Shown: positions 54,740-64,000, counted from the first letter of the stretch. The stretch is 64,000 bases of DNA from Erythrobacter ani (GCF_019204025.1 NZ_JAGSPB010000002.1:248001-312000), one strand, 5' to 3'. Program-made: numbers and translations. The notes: generated from the sequence alone by a model not told the origin.

Positions 54740-57700
54740 TTAGAAGCGGAAGCCCACTTCGACCATCGCGCGATCATCGCGGAAAGCGCTGCGATCGATA
54801 GCGGTTTCGAACCCTGCGCCAATGCTGAACATGCCGTTGGTGACGCTTACGCCGCCGCGGACTTCGCTCCAGCTTTGCTCGCCATTGGCTAGCGGGAGGA
54901 GGATGCCGACCTCGTCTGCTGCGGCGAACCGCACGGTCAGGCCATCATTCCCCCCGGCGATCTGGCGGACGTAATCGGCCCGCAGCTCGGGAGTGACAGA
55001 CCAGTTGCCGCGCAGCTTGTGCTCGCCCGCCAGCTTGAACCCGCCGCGGGCCGTGACCGATTCCATGGTGAGGGAATCGATTGCGAGTGCAGTCTGGGTG
55101 CCTTGCTCCTCGTAACCGCCAAGGTTCACCCGGTCGTATGACAGCTGCGCACGAGGTGTGAAGGTGACGCCCTCGATGACCGGCACGTTGAGGCCCGCTT
55201 CTGCAGACAAGGCGTACCGGCTCATGGAGCTGGCTCCGTTCAGCTGGCGCTGCGCCTGGCTGTCGAAACCATTGCGCTGGGTATCGAGCTCGACCGTTTC
55301 GAGGCTCGTCACACCGCCGATGTAAGCGTTTCCGCCCAGATCGTATGAGCCATAGGCCGAAACCTGGGTCGTGCGCGACCGGTTTTCCGACGATCCGCTA
55401 AGCTCGCTGCCTTCGGCATAGCCGAGTGCGATGCCGAAGGTCGCATGGTCGGAAACACTACGCTCGAGACCCATCCCGAAGTAATTTCCGAACTGACCGC
55501 CTTCATTGATCCCTGCGGAATTCCCGTCGGACGAGCCGAACACGCCGCCGGAGATGAAGCCCGAGAAACCTTCGGGAAGAGTCGCGAACGAGCCGGAGCG
55601 CGGTGCGAGATCGGTCACTCCCATCCGGACATCGCGATTGCCGGTTGCCGACGCCAGTCCCATCCGCATGGCTTCGGGTGCGCCCATGATCGCGAGCGAA
55701 CCGCTGTTGCCGCTGCCCATGACCGAAAGGCGATCACTCACCGCAAAGTTCAAAAGCTGGCTCTGACGGTTCTGGAGCAGGGTCGAACGCGAAAGGCCGG
55801 TCGGTGCAAGTCCGTTCAGCGTGGCGGTCAACGCTGCGCCGTCCATCACATCGATGATGCCGTAGAGATCGTAGAGGTTGTCATACGATCCCTCACGCAG
55901 CTGATCGAGGGCGGTTGCAAACGCTCTCGCGGTCGGATCGTTACGGCCGATGATATCGACCAGTGCGCCTGCACGCAGTTCCGCGGTGATGGCATTGCTG
56001 CCATAGGTCAGCTCCGGACGCAGCACGCCCTGGAAGCTGGCGATGTTGCCGAACGTGCCTTCGATCCCGCCGCCCGCTGTCGCGACGGTGATCGTGTCGC
56101 CGTGGCGCGGTGCACGGCCAGCCTTGTTGAAGACCAGCGTTGGTCCGACGCTGTCCGTGTCCGTCGGATCGGAAAGCGACAAGAGACCGGTCACGGCAAG
56201 GCTGTCTGCCCCATCGCGGCTGGCATCGATGAACAGTGAGCTTCCAGATGTCATGATCAAATTGCCATCGATGGTCAGCGTTCCGAAGGAATCGGCGCCG
56301 CCCGGCGCAATTACCGTCAATGCCGTGGTCACGAACGGAGAAACGAGCGTTCCGGTGCCGGTCAGGAAACCGGTGAGCAGGAATGATTCGCGCGCCTGAA
56401 GCGTGCCATCGATATTGGTCCACCCTGCGATCTGAGTGAAATCGCCGAGAGACGTCAGCGAACCACTATCCGCAACATCGAGCTTTGTGATGCCGTTGAC
56501 CGTGAGCCGATCGATCACGATATCCGCATTGCTGAGCGTCGTGGTCCCCTCTGCGGACAATGTGATGTCGAAATAACGCGGGCGCTGGATGCCCGGAATG
56601 CCGACAATGTTGTTGGGCACGAAATTTTCCGTGCCAGGTCCGTTTTCGACCTGCAGAGCTTCGCCTTCCGAACCGACGACTGCATCCTGTTCCACTGGAG
56701 TGCAGAACAGGCTGTCGAAGCAGAGCTCGCCGAATTTCGCCCCGTCGCCAGTAATCCCTGCACCGCGCGCATCGGGCAGGCGGTTGATAAGCTCACCATC
56801 GAGGTCAATCATGTAATTGGGATCGATAGACTGTACCCAGTGATCGGGATCGGTCCACTCACCATCGCCCGCTTTGTTGGTGGCGTACACATACGGGTTA
56901 TTGGCGACAATAAGGTCCCAGAACGCATGTAGGGGCTGATAGAAGGAATGGGTTCCGTAGCTGCCGAAGGGTTGATCAGCGAAATAGCGCGAGCCGCCGG
57001 AAAGGACGCCGGCGACGACTTTTCGATCGTACTTCTGATCGACGATGAGAGGGCCGCCTGAATCGCCGCCCCCGGTGCTGCCTTCAATCGGCAAAGCTGC
57101 GTCGTCGTCACCGAACAGGCGGAAATCGAATTGGCCGTCAGCGAAACTGTATTCGCCGCTCGGATCGCTGAAGCTGGTCCAGTACAGATTCTGCGGAAGC
57201 GCACCCGGCTCGTCGCCAAACAGGAACGCATCGCGGTCGTCGAACGATCCGAGGAAAGACACGTAGTTTTCCGCAGCGCGCCGCCGGAAACCGCCCGAAT
57301 TGACCGATCCCTCTGTGCCGACACCCGTATTGCCATAACCGGTGACGGTGACGTGCTCCTGACCATCGAGAGGGGTGAACAGCAGCGCCCATGTAGGGAT
57401 GTCAAACGCAGGCGTATCGAGCGTCGCGATCGCAACGTCCGCGCTCAGGAAGTCGCCGAAAGGGTTCTCGGTCGAGCGCTGATCGTACCAGATGTGCTCT
57501 GCGTTGAAATATGCATTGGCGACCGATGTCGAGAAACCGCTTTGGAGCCAACCGATGATCCCTTCGAAGGTGTCGTTCTGGAATCCGAAGGAAATAGGGA
57601 CGCCGCCTGCTGCCGCGCCGTAGGCTTCTTGCGGCCTGCTGTTGACGCAGTGAGCCGCGAAAATGACCATACGCGGGTTAACCAGCGAACCGGTGCAGGT

Positions 57701-58024
57701 GCCGACCGTGCCATCGCCATTCCAGACGATCATCTGGCCGATGCCGTTGATGTTTTCCGGGTCGAGAATTCCGTTCGGGGGGAACTGGTTCGGATCGAAA
57801 CCATCACGAACCACGATGCCGGGCTGATCCTCGACACTGTCTGGATCGAGCGAAATCGTTGATGCCGCGCCTTCCGCGAGCATTGCGGAGATATCGATAC
57901 CCCCGACAGGCGCAGTGCCAGTTTCCGAATTTCCAAGTTCATTCGCCGAAGCCGAGCAGGCGAAGCCAAGCGTGAGTGCGGAAGCGGCAGTAAGCAATCC
58001 GCTGCGACATGCGGTCGTGTTCAT
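54740..58024 (-). CDS. Autotransporter with trypsin-like serine protease passenger
   Basis: This is a 1094-residue secreted protein. A signal peptide (ALTLGFACSASA) is followed by a chymotrypsin-type protease with the triad His125 (FAAHC), Asp196 (SADVAIATLD) and Ser322 (GGGDSGGP). A beta-helix-like stretch (about 490-720, LTVNGITKL, GTLTIDGNLIM) follows. An outer-membrane autotransporter barrel fills the last 270 residues and ends GFRF. It should display or release a protease on the cell surface. A terminator follows. Confidence 0.92.
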   Translation of the reverse strand: MNTTACRSGLLTAASALTLGFACSASANELGNSETGTAPVGGIDISAMLAEGAASTISLDPDSVEDQPGIVVRDGFDPNQFPPNGILDPENINGIGQMIVWNGDGTVGTCTGSLVNPRMVIFAAHCVNSRPQEAYGAAAGGVPISFGFQNDTFEGIIGWLQSGFSTSVANAYFNAEHIWYDQRSTENPFGDFLSADVAIATLDTPAFDIPTWALLFTPLDGQEHVTVTGYGNTGVGTEGSVNSGGFRRRAAENYVSFLGSFDDRDAFLFGDEPGALPQNLYWTSFSDPSGEYSFADGQFDFRLFGDDDAALPIEGSTGGGDSGGPLIVDQKYDRKVVAGVLSGGSRYFADQPFGSYGTHSFYQPLHAFWDLIVANNPYVYATNKAGDGEWTDPDHWVQSIDPNYMIDLDGELINRLPDARGAGITGDGAKFGELCFDSLFCTPVEQDAVVGSEGEALQVENGPGTENFVPNNIVGIPGIQRPRYFDITLSAEGTTTLSNADIVIDRLTVNGITKLDVADSGSLTSLGDFTQIAGWTNIDGTLQARESFLLTGFLTGTGTLVSPFVTTALTVIAPGGADSFGTLTIDGNLIMTSGSSLFIDASRDGADSLAVTGLLSLSDPTDTDSVGPTLVFNKAGRAPRHGDTITVATAGGGIEGTFGNIASFQGVLRPELTYGSNAITAELRAGALVDIIGRNDPTARAFATALDQLREGSYDNLYDLYGIIDVMDGAALTATLNGLAPTGLSRSTLLQNRQSQLLNFAVSDRLSVMGSGNSGSLAIMGAPEAMRMGLASATGNRDVRMGVTDLAPRSGSFATLPEGFSGFISGGVFGSSDGNSAGINEGGQFGNYFGMGLERSVSDHATFGIALGYAEGSELSGSSENRSRTTQVSAYGSYDLGGNAYIGGVTSLETVELDTQRNGFDSQAQRQLNGASSMSRYALSAEAGLNVPVIEGVTFTPRAQLSYDRVNLGGYEEQGTQTALAIDSLTMESVTARGGFKLAGEHKLRGNWSVTPELRADYVRQIAGGNDGLTVRFAAADEVGILLPLANGEQSWSEVRGGVSVTNGMFSIGAGFETAIDRSAFRDDRAMVEVGFRF

Positions 58025-58269
58025 TGAAGTCCCCTCATATAGATGCGTGAAGGGAAGTTCCTTTGAAACGAATCGCCGGAATGCCCCTCCAAGCCGACAG
58101 GTTACGAAATTCTGAACGCAAGGAAAGGGCTCTAACCGATTATTTTCGCGTCATTTTGGGTAAGTTAACAGGTTTGTCTGTGTCCGTGTGTCCGGCCCGG
58201 CAGAACTCAGGAGCGACAGCTCGGCCTTAATGCTTGCTCCCGCTGCGCGCAGCGCACATATTCAAGCGG

Positions 58270-60360
58270 ATGCTCCGCCAGTATGAACTCGTAGAAAAGG
58301 TCAAGGATTACGACCCTGACGCTGATGAAGCGGCGCTGAACCGCGCTTACGTCTATACGGTGCAAAAGCACGGGGCCCAGAAGCGCGCGAGCGGCGATCC
58401 CTATTTCTCGCACCCGATCGAGGTCGCGGGCCTGATGACCGACTTGCAGCTCGACGAGCAGACCATCATCACCGCGCTTCTGCATGACACGGTTGAAGAC
58501 ACGCTGGTCACGATCGAGGATATCGAGGCAAATTTCGGCTCCGAAGTTGCGCGGCTGGTCGATGGCGTGACCAAACTTTCCAAGATCGAGGCCATGCCGG
58601 AGGACGAGCGGGCGGCGGAGAACCTTCGCAAATTCCTGCTCGCCATGTCGGAAGATATTCGCGTGCTGCTGGTCAAGCTGGCGGACCGGCTGCACAACAT
58701 GCGCACGCTTCATTTCATCAAGAAGCCAGAAAAGCGCCAGCGTATCGCGCGCGAGACAATGGACATATACGCCCCGCTGGCCGAGCGTGTCGGCATGTAC
58801 GAATATATGCGCGAGATGCAGGCTCTGGCATTTCGCGAGATCGAGCCGGAAGCCTACGCCACGATTACGAAACGGCTGGAGCAATTGCGCAGCCAGGATG
58901 GCGGGCAGGTCGATGCGATCGCGCTCGCAATCAAGCAGGCACTTGCTGAGGCGGGGCTGAAGGTCGAGGTTTCGGGCCGAGAAAAGCACCCTTTCTCGAT
59001 CTGGCAGAAAATGTCGGAGCGGCATGTCAGCTTCGAACAGGTCACCGACATCATGGCCTTTCGCGTCATCACTGAAAATGAGGCCGATTGCTATCGCGCG
59101 ATGGGTATCCTGCACACGACGTGGCAATTTCTGCCGGGCCGGTTCAAAGACTATATCTCGACGCCAAAGAACAACGGCTATCGCAGTCTCCACACTTCAT
59201 TGATGTATGAAAATTCGATGCGGGTCGAAGTGCAGATCCGGACGCGGGAGATGCATCAGCGAAACGAATTCGGGCTGGCCGCGCACTGGGCGTACAAACA
59301 GCATGACAAGGCCGACGGCGAAGTGGGCTGGCTTCGCGACCTAATCGAGATTGTCGATACCAGCCACGATGCTGAGGAATTGCTCGAGCATACGCGCATG
59401 GCGATTTATCAGGATCGTATCTTTGCATTCACGCCGAAGGGGGCTCTATTCCAATTGCCCAAGGGGTCCACTTCTGTCGACTTCGCCTTCGCCGTGCACA
59501 CCGACCTTGGCCTCGCCACGGTTGGCGCGAAGATCAACGGCAGGCACATGCCGCTGCGAACGCCGCTGAACAACGGCGATGTCGTGGAGATCATCAAGGG
59601 AGCGGGCGCCGAACCGCAGCTTTCATGGCTCGGCTTTGTCGTCACGGGGAAAGCGCGGGCTGCGATCAGACGTGCCGTTCGCTTGAAAGAGCGGGCCGAA
59701 GTCGCCCAGATCGGATCCAAGCTGTTCGACGAAATCGCCGCACGCGTGCCCGCCCGCATCGGCAAGAAAGCGATCCGGGACGCCATCGAGCGGCTGGACA
59801 TGGACGGACCCGAAGACCTGATGTTCGCCATCGGATCGGCGAAGCTGACCGATCGCGAAGTGATGGAGGCGCTGGTGCCTGGCTGCACGGCCGACCTTGG
59901 TGAAGACGAGGATTGGTCGGCGCGCGAGCGGGCGATCTCGATCAAGGGACTGACGCCCGGCGTCGCGTTCGAATTGGCGACTTGCTGTCACCCGGTCCCT
60001 GGCGACCGAATCGTCGGTCTGAGGCGCAAAGGCGAAACGGTTCTCGTCCACGCCATCGATTGCCTGGAACTCGCCAACGGAATCGACACCGACTGGCTCG
60101 ACCTGTCTTGGGGCAAGAGGTCGCACGGCGCCGTCGGCCGGCTCTCGGTCACTCTATACGACAGACCTGGCACATTGGCCGAAATGGCCGGAATTTTCGC
60201 ACAGAACAAGACGAACGTGACCAGCCTCGTGCAGACCCAGCTCGACCATCCGTTTACATCCTACGAGATCGATGCCGAAGTGCAGGATCTGGCGCACCTC
60301 AATCGCATCATCAGCGCTCTGCGGGCCAGCGATGCAGTCGCGCAGGCAGAGCGGATCTGA
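58270..60360 (+). CDS. rsh: Bifunctional (p)ppGpp synthetase/hydrolase (Rel/Spo homologue)
   Basis: The 696-residue stringent-response enzyme has the hydrolase HD site (ALLHDTVEDT, His72-Asp73), the synthetase core (FKDYISTPKNNGYRSLHTS), a TGS domain (FAFTPKGALFQLPKGSTSVDFA) and a C-terminal ACT domain. Both catalytic halves look intact. ATG 58270 is used. Its TGA overlaps the VOC gene ATG. It is the only synthetase seen here, as usual for alphaproteobacteria. Confidence 0.95.
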   Translation: MLRQYELVEKVKDYDPDADEAALNRAYVYTVQKHGAQKRASGDPYFSHPIEVAGLMTDLQLDEQTIITALLHDTVEDTLVTIEDIEANFGSEVARLVDGVTKLSKIEAMPEDERAAENLRKFLLAMSEDIRVLLVKLADRLHNMRTLHFIKKPEKRQRIARETMDIYAPLAERVGMYEYMREMQALAFREIEPEAYATITKRLEQLRSQDGGQVDAIALAIKQALAEAGLKVEVSGREKHPFSIWQKMSERHVSFEQVTDIMAFRVITENEADCYRAMGILHTTWQFLPGRFKDYISTPKNNGYRSLHTSLMYENSMRVEVQIRTREMHQRNEFGLAAHWAYKQHDKADGEVGWLRDLIEIVDTSHDAEELLEHTRMAIYQDRIFAFTPKGALFQLPKGSTSVDFAFAVHTDLGLATVGAKINGRHMPLRTPLNNGDVVEIIKGAGAEPQLSWLGFVVTGKARAAIRRAVRLKERAEVAQIGSKLFDEIAARVPARIGKKAIRDAIERLDMDGPEDLMFAIGSAKLTDREVMEALVPGCTADLGEDEDWSARERAISIKGLTPGVAFELATCCHPVPGDRIVGLRRKGETVLVHAIDCLELANGIDTDWLDLSWGKRSHGAVGRLSVTLYDRPGTLAEMAGIFAQNKTNVTSLVQTQLDHPFTSYEIDAEVQDLAHLNRIISALRASDAVAQAERI

Positions 60361-60719
60361 TGGCCATTGTTGGCCTCGATCATATCCAGATCGCCATTCC
60401 CGAAGGCGGCGAAGGCAAGGCGCGTGCGTTTTACGGCGACATGCTCGGCATGCACGAGGCTCCAAAACCGGACAACCTCGCGCCGAGCGGGTGCTGGTTC
60501 GAACGCGGATCGGTGAGCCTCCACATCGGTATCGATCCGGACTTCATGCCCGCACGCAAGGCGCATCCCGCGCTTCTGGTGGATGACTTGGGCGCTTTGC
60601 GAGACCGGCTCGAAGCGGCCGGATACGAGATTGATGACGGCAAGCCGATCAATGGATATTCGCGTTGCTTCAGCTTCGATCCGTTCGGCAACCGCATCGA
60701 ATTCATGGAGAGAGTTTAG
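60360..60719 (+). CDS. VOC-family (glyoxalase/dioxygenase fold) protein
   Basis: The 119-residue protein has the VOC pattern of paired beta-alpha-beta-beta-beta units: GLDHIQIAIPEGGEGKARAFY, NLAPSGCWFERG and FSFDPFGNRIEFME, with metal-ligand-like His8 and Glu117. It starts one base inside the rsh stop (TGATG). Substrate is not known. It converges with DUF1905, the stops overlapping by 3 bases. Confidence 0.87.
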   Translation: MAIVGLDHIQIAIPEGGEGKARAFYGDMLGMHEAPKPDNLAPSGCWFERGSVSLHIGIDPDFMPARKAHPALLVDDLGALRDRLEAAGYEIDDGKPINGYSRCFSFDPFGNRIEFMERV

Positions 60720-61033
60720 AGCAGCTCCAGCTTCAGTTTGACCGGATTACCTTCGGCCAGGTTCTCCTGCTGCATGACCTTCTTGCTGATGAGAAGGACC
60801 CACTCACACTGCTGCTTTTGAGGAAACACCGAACTCTTCCATTCGGTTTCCCCGACACGCACCCGGACCTTCACCGAGCCGAAGCCGCGCCGCTTGCCGA
60901 ATTCGAGCCGTTGCAGCCGGGCATGCATCGTCAGCGCTTCCGCTTCGCTGCCGGTGAATATCACGAGGTGATATGTCCCCCGGTCCCCTTCCCAACGTAC
61001 CAGAGGCAGAACAGCAGAAAGCGCGTCACTCAC
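60716..61033 (-). CDS. DUF1905-domain protein
   Basis: The 105-residue protein fits DUF1905: YHLVIFTGSEAEALTMHARLQRLEFG, RRGFGSVKVRVRVGETEWKSSVFPQ, WVLLISKKVMQQENL. GTG 61033 is chosen because it gives the normal domain length; it overlaps the end of the cyclophilin gene by 8 nt. An upstream in-frame ATG within that gene is rejected. Function is not known. Confidence 0.78.
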   Translation of the reverse strand: MSDALSAVLPLVRWEGDRGTYHLVIFTGSEAEALTMHARLQRLEFGKRRGFGSVKVRVRVGETEWKSSVFPQKQQCEWVLLISKKVMQQENLAEGNPVKLKLELL

Positions 61034-62111
61034 CGGCGGCGGGTCGGACGGGTGCGGGAATATTGCAAATATCGGCGCCGCCTGCCGGAGCAATGAAGAA
61101 TGGATCGCGGCGATTGGCTCGGGAATCGGCATAGCGCGCGAAGGTCTCGCCTCCGGTCGAAAGATATTCGAAGGCAGGGCGCTCGCCTTCAGGCAAGTCG
61201 CTGGCTACGCGGATCGACAGAATCGGCGTGCGTTTGTCAGCTTCTTCCTCGGTATAGAAACCGAGCGTGCCAGAGCCGCGTGGCAGCGAGGATAGGTGCT
61301 CCATCCCGCTGACGATCCGCCCGACCAGCGCGATGTTGCGGTCAAGATGGCGCGGCGCATGGCCGATCACAGTATAGAGCTCGGCCCCGCTTCCCGTATC
61401 TGGCGAGTAATTTCGACCCACGCCGACCATGCCGTAACAATGGACAGGCCAAAGCGCGTCCTCACCGAAGCCTACCGGCCAGCCGTTCTCAAACTTTGCG
61501 GCGGGCGCGTAGCTGTCCTTTTGGACAAGGACGAGAGGAGCCTGCGATCTCATAATCGCAATCGTTGGGTTACCCGCGCGTGTCGCCTCAACTGCAGAGG
61601 CGGCTGCTCTCAAATCAGCGGATTCGATCTCTGCTCGCCTTTTCGCAAGTTCCAATACGTCGTTCCTAAAGCTCGTGAATGCCGCTCCTTGGACGGCATA
61701 ATCCTCCTCGCCCATAACGTTCAGCCCATCCGGTAACGGCTTGGTTTCTGCCCCTCCGCTTTCGGGATTGTCGTGTCCGGGATCGCCCCATTGGACGACG
61801 TAATTATCCTGCACCCGGTTGACCGAAATCCCGTCATACCAGCGTGCGCGGGCGAGGGTGCGGATGTTCTCTACCCACCCTTGCGAAAACGGCGCGGGCA
61901 TAAGCTGGATAATGACTTGGCGGGCGTTTCTTTCCGAATCGGGCGCAAGGTCCATCACCAGCAGGTCGTCGGGCGAAATGGATATCCAGTCGGCTGGCGG
62001 TGCCTGCTCTACGATCTCGTTAGGGGAGGGGGCACCTTGCGGTTCGTCCTGAGCGGAGGCGGGGAAGGTGAGAGTGAGCGCGGCGATCGCCGTTACCAGG
62101 AAATATTTCAT
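61026..62111 (-). CDS. Exported cyclophilin-type peptidyl-prolyl isomerase
   Basis: The 361-residue protein has a signal peptide (VTAIAALTLTFPASAQ) and a cyclophilin-like domain (NARQVIIQLMPAPFSQGWVENI, WYDGISVNRVQDNYVVQWGD, VGRNYSPDTGSGAELY, VGRIVSGME). It is about twice as long as a minimal cyclophilin because of an insert between the two halves (residues 115-225). It probably folds proteins in the periplasm. ATG 62111 is used; ATG 62120 in frame is an alternative. Confidence 0.85.
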   Translation of the reverse strand: MKYFLVTAIAALTLTFPASAQDEPQGAPSPNEIVEQAPPADWISISPDDLLVMDLAPDSERNARQVIIQLMPAPFSQGWVENIRTLARARWYDGISVNRVQDNYVVQWGDPGHDNPESGGAETKPLPDGLNVMGEEDYAVQGAAFTSFRNDVLELAKRRAEIESADLRAAASAVEATRAGNPTIAIMRSQAPLVLVQKDSYAPAAKFENGWPVGFGEDALWPVHCYGMVGVGRNYSPDTGSGAELYTVIGHAPRHLDRNIALVGRIVSGMEHLSSLPRGSGTLGFYTEEEADKRTPILSIRVASDLPEGERPAFEYLSTGGETFARYADSRANRRDPFFIAPAGGADICNIPAPVRPAAGE

Positions 62112-62411
62112 ACCCTGCATCTTGGCAGGATGCTCGCGCACAAAAAACCCCTTCTCACACGTTTTCGAGGGCGAAAAGGGGCTCTTGCGATAGCGTTCGC
62201 AGGGAATGCCATTCCGCGCAGCGCCATCCAATGCGAGTCGTATAGCACGTTTTCGGCGCCATGACGCGTCGAGAATACGGTTCGCCTTGCCTTGAACCGC
62301 ATCCATCGCTATCCGCGCCGTTCTTGTCTCGACCCAGCAGCGCTCGAGCAGCGTAGCGACAGCGCGAAATACCGCGTTCAAGCAGCAAAGCGACAGCGTG
62401 GACAAGAGCGC

Positions 62412-62502
62412 GGAGCGGTGGCCGAGTGGTCGAAGGCGCACGCCTGGAAAGTGTGTATACGGTAACCCCGTATCGTGGGTTCGAATCCCACCCGCTCCGC
62501 CA
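62412..62502 (+). tRNA. tRNA-Ser (anticodon GGA)
   Basis: All parts of a class II tRNA are visible. The acceptor arm is GGAGCGG/CCGCTCC and the D arm is GCCGAGTGGTCGAAGGC. The anticodon loop CTGGAAA gives anticodon GGA, the long variable arm is TACGG-TAAC-CCCGTA, the T arm is GTGGGTTCGAATCCCAC and CCA is encoded. Genomic islands often insert at such genes. Confidence 0.97.
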
Positions 62503-62620
62503 TACATCTTTAGCACTAGTCTCGAGTTTGAGGAGCCTTCGCAACTCGCGGAGAACAGGCGGATTTTACAGGCCAATCTGTAACGCTCGCATCATTCCAG
62601 CAGCCTCCTGAGCGATTTCA

Positions 62621-62639
62621 GGGGCCTCTTGGAGGCCCC
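62621..62639 (+). terminator. Stem-loop downstream of tRNA-Ser
   Basis: A perfect 8-bp stem GGGGCCTC/GAGGCCCC with a 3-nt loop is followed by GTCTCTTCGTT. It may end the tRNA transcript, though it lies about 120 bp from the CCA end. Confidence 0.5.
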
Positions 62640-62874
62640 GTCTCTTCGTTAGCGAACATCGGTTCGGTTTGCCATGATCTCCCTGTTAACCAGCGAAGAA
62701 CAGCCAATTTTGGAAATCTGAGCCCCAAAACAGGCAAGTTTGGCCGGTTCTCGTGCGATCGGCCCGCATAAATCATCGACTTTTCGGCGGTTTATGCGGC
62801 CGATAATAGGATTCCCGGTTAATCGACCGAACAGGGAACGTAAACGCACATAACAGGGACTCTAATCGCCCATA

Positions 62875-63315
62875 TCAGAGTAGTTGATCGGCAGAGCCGG
62901 GGATGCCCGCTTCGCCAAAGCCCAGCGCCTTGCGCTGCTTCGACCAGACCAGAAGAGCGTCGATCTTCTTCAGCTTCTCCAGATTAAGATGAAGCGGCTA
63001 CCGCCCATCGAGGATCGCGCTCTGGATGTCGGGCGCGACAAACGCGAGGCGCAAGACATTGCGATCGTATCGCGAGCCGGGCACGATGTCGATCAGAAGC
63101 ATCCTGCGCTCGCTGCGCAGCATAGAGTGGGCCTTGCGCAAAGCGGCGATCGGCACCGGACCGGGCTGCGGCGGTCGCGATGTGGCTGAAACGATCCTCT
63201 GCTTGCTGCCGCTCTATGCGAACCGGATCGGCAACAGAATGGTGACGGTGTCGGCAGCGCGATCGAGGACTATCTCGTCTTTAGCGAACCGCGCGATGCG
63301 GCTTGAACCTCGCCT
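62875..63315 (-). pseudogene. Decayed serine recombinase (resolvase family) C-terminal remnant
   Basis: One minus-strand frame reads GSKQRIV, then ALRKAHSML, then LRLAFVAPDIQSAILDGR, and ends with QRKALGFG. This pattern resembles the C-terminal part of large site-specific serine recombinases. Two in-frame stops interrupt it, TAG at 63214-63216 and TAG at 62998-63000, and the N-terminal catalytic part is absent. No start codon is usable. It lies 0.4 kb from tRNA-Ser, as expected for the remains of an integrated element. Confidence 0.72.
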
Positions 63316-64000
63316 CTACCCGATGCAAGTCTGTAATCCGCGCTCCCTTGTATGGACCGATTGTATGATAGCCAAGGGATCGTCCACCTTGTGATCCGAG
63401 GCGCGACACGCGACTCCTAGCACCGGAAGCCCGGTCAATGGTTATGCCATGGTCAGGCTGTGACGCGATGTGCAGGATGGGCCTGCGGGTCTGCGTCGAA
63501 GACAACAATGCTTCGACCGAGCGCGAAGTCGAGCGGAATATACTCGCTCCGTCGATTTCAAATAATGGTGGTTATCCAGCCGTTTGTACCATGCCGTCCG
63601 CGAGATGGAATGGCCGGAATACCGCGACTGCAAAATCCCGAAGACGAGTTGAAGTCGCGCTTTATCAAGAGGTAAAGAAGGTTAAGTCATTATGCTAACC
63701 TGACTGACGATTATTCATGTAACGATTGGTCTTGTTGTAGAACCATTTCAGCCTGGTGACTGGAATTTCGCTGTTGCTATTGGTAACCAGTTCAATGACT
63801 AGTTAAGCACGGTCGTGCCAACACCTGAGTCGTAATGGCTGGATGTTGTAATACCCATGAAAATTCGCTGATCGGTGGGATCAGTGGGACCGGGGGGTAG
63901 GTGGTACGAGACGTTCAAGGCAAGAGCTTTAGAATTCAGGGGAAGTCCCCTGTGATTAGACACGCTGTTGCCACGCTTGAGCGTTTCGCAGAATGCGACA
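63316..64000. other. Stretch with no recognisable gene
   Basis: Several short open frames exist on both strands, but none has a convincing start, length or motif. The last 350 bp look more AT-rich than the rest of the window. A short self-complementary AGGGG-AAGT-CCCCT lies near 63940. This may be the inner part of the decayed element next to tRNA-Ser or the start of unrelated DNA to the right. Confidence 0.4.

Noticed and set aside
59913..60359. Upstream extension of the VOC gene inside rsh
   Set aside because: It is an out-of-frame reading of the rsh C-terminus; the TGATG overlap defines the VOC start.
63281..63698. Short open frames on both strands in the tail of the window
   Set aside because: No start signals, no recognisable motif, and overlap with the decayed recombinase; they were not called as genes.

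Overview
The window is high-GC alphaproteobacterial chromosome, most likely from an Erythrobacteraceae member (Erythrobacter or a close relative, order Sphingomonadales). The evidence is a short-LOV/HWE blue-light histidine kinase of the type known from Erythrobacter litoralis, a TPP-riboswitch thiC, a tolQRAB-pal operon, an SspB homologue of the alphaproteobacterial type, DUF3008 and HVA1 small proteins, and promoters matching the alphaproteobacterial general-stress sigma factor EcfG (GGAAC-N16-CGTT). Most genes look like core chromosome. No prophage, CRISPR array or intact transposon was seen.

Layout. 1-7.3 kb: exported hydrolases (S9 peptidase fragment, amidohydrolase, metallo-beta-lactamase-fold lipoprotein), a TPP riboswitch and thiC, then a DUF2199 gene wedged between thiC and a second copy of the thiC 3' end, followed by two exported RidA-family proteins. 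7.3-15.6 kb: small conserved and stress-type genes (DUF2726, FMN-binding stress protein, YaiI, cold-shock protein, HPF/RaiA-like protein, photolyase-like protein, fasciclin lipoprotein, GFA protein). This stretch ends in a LOV histidine kinase and a single-domain response regulator behind an EcfG-type promoter. 15.6-24.9 kb: exported proteases (S41, M19, S8 with a probable beta-barrel), PEBP and SWIB proteins, a DUF3253/DoxX/cupin operon, a DUF3008/HVA1 pair with a perfect inverted repeat over the ribosome-binding site, and dapD. 24.9-33.4 kb: a lipid or acyl-CoA catabolic block (APH-type kinase, zinc alcohol dehydrogenase, three acyl-CoA dehydrogenases, MelB-like transporter, SDR).

33.4-45.0 kb: a gene-poor stretch, then gmk, sspB, the histidine cluster hisB-hisH-hisA-(membrane protein)-hisF-hisE with a HIT protein, and ybgC-tolQ-tolR-tolA-tolB-pal. 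45-54.7 kb: J-domain protein, GNAT, an SDR without the usual catalytic pair, cystathionine gamma-synthase family enzyme, nuclease, HAD hydrolase, DASS transporter, infC (probable ATA start), pdeM, hemF and an I78-type inhibitor. 54.7-62.1 kb: a trypsin-like autotransporter, the (p)ppGpp synthetase/hydrolase rsh, a VOC protein, DUF1905 and a cyclophilin. 62.4-64 kb: tRNA-Ser(GGA) followed by a decayed serine recombinase and about 0.7 kb without a recognisable gene, consistent with an old integration site.

Many genes are coupled by 1-4 nt overlaps (hisH/hisA, ybgC/tolQ/tolR, tolA/tolB, cupin/DoxX/DUF3253, ADH/APH, rsh/VOC, hemF/I78), so the operon calls are fairly secure. Functional names come from recognising motifs in translated sequence; no database search was possible.
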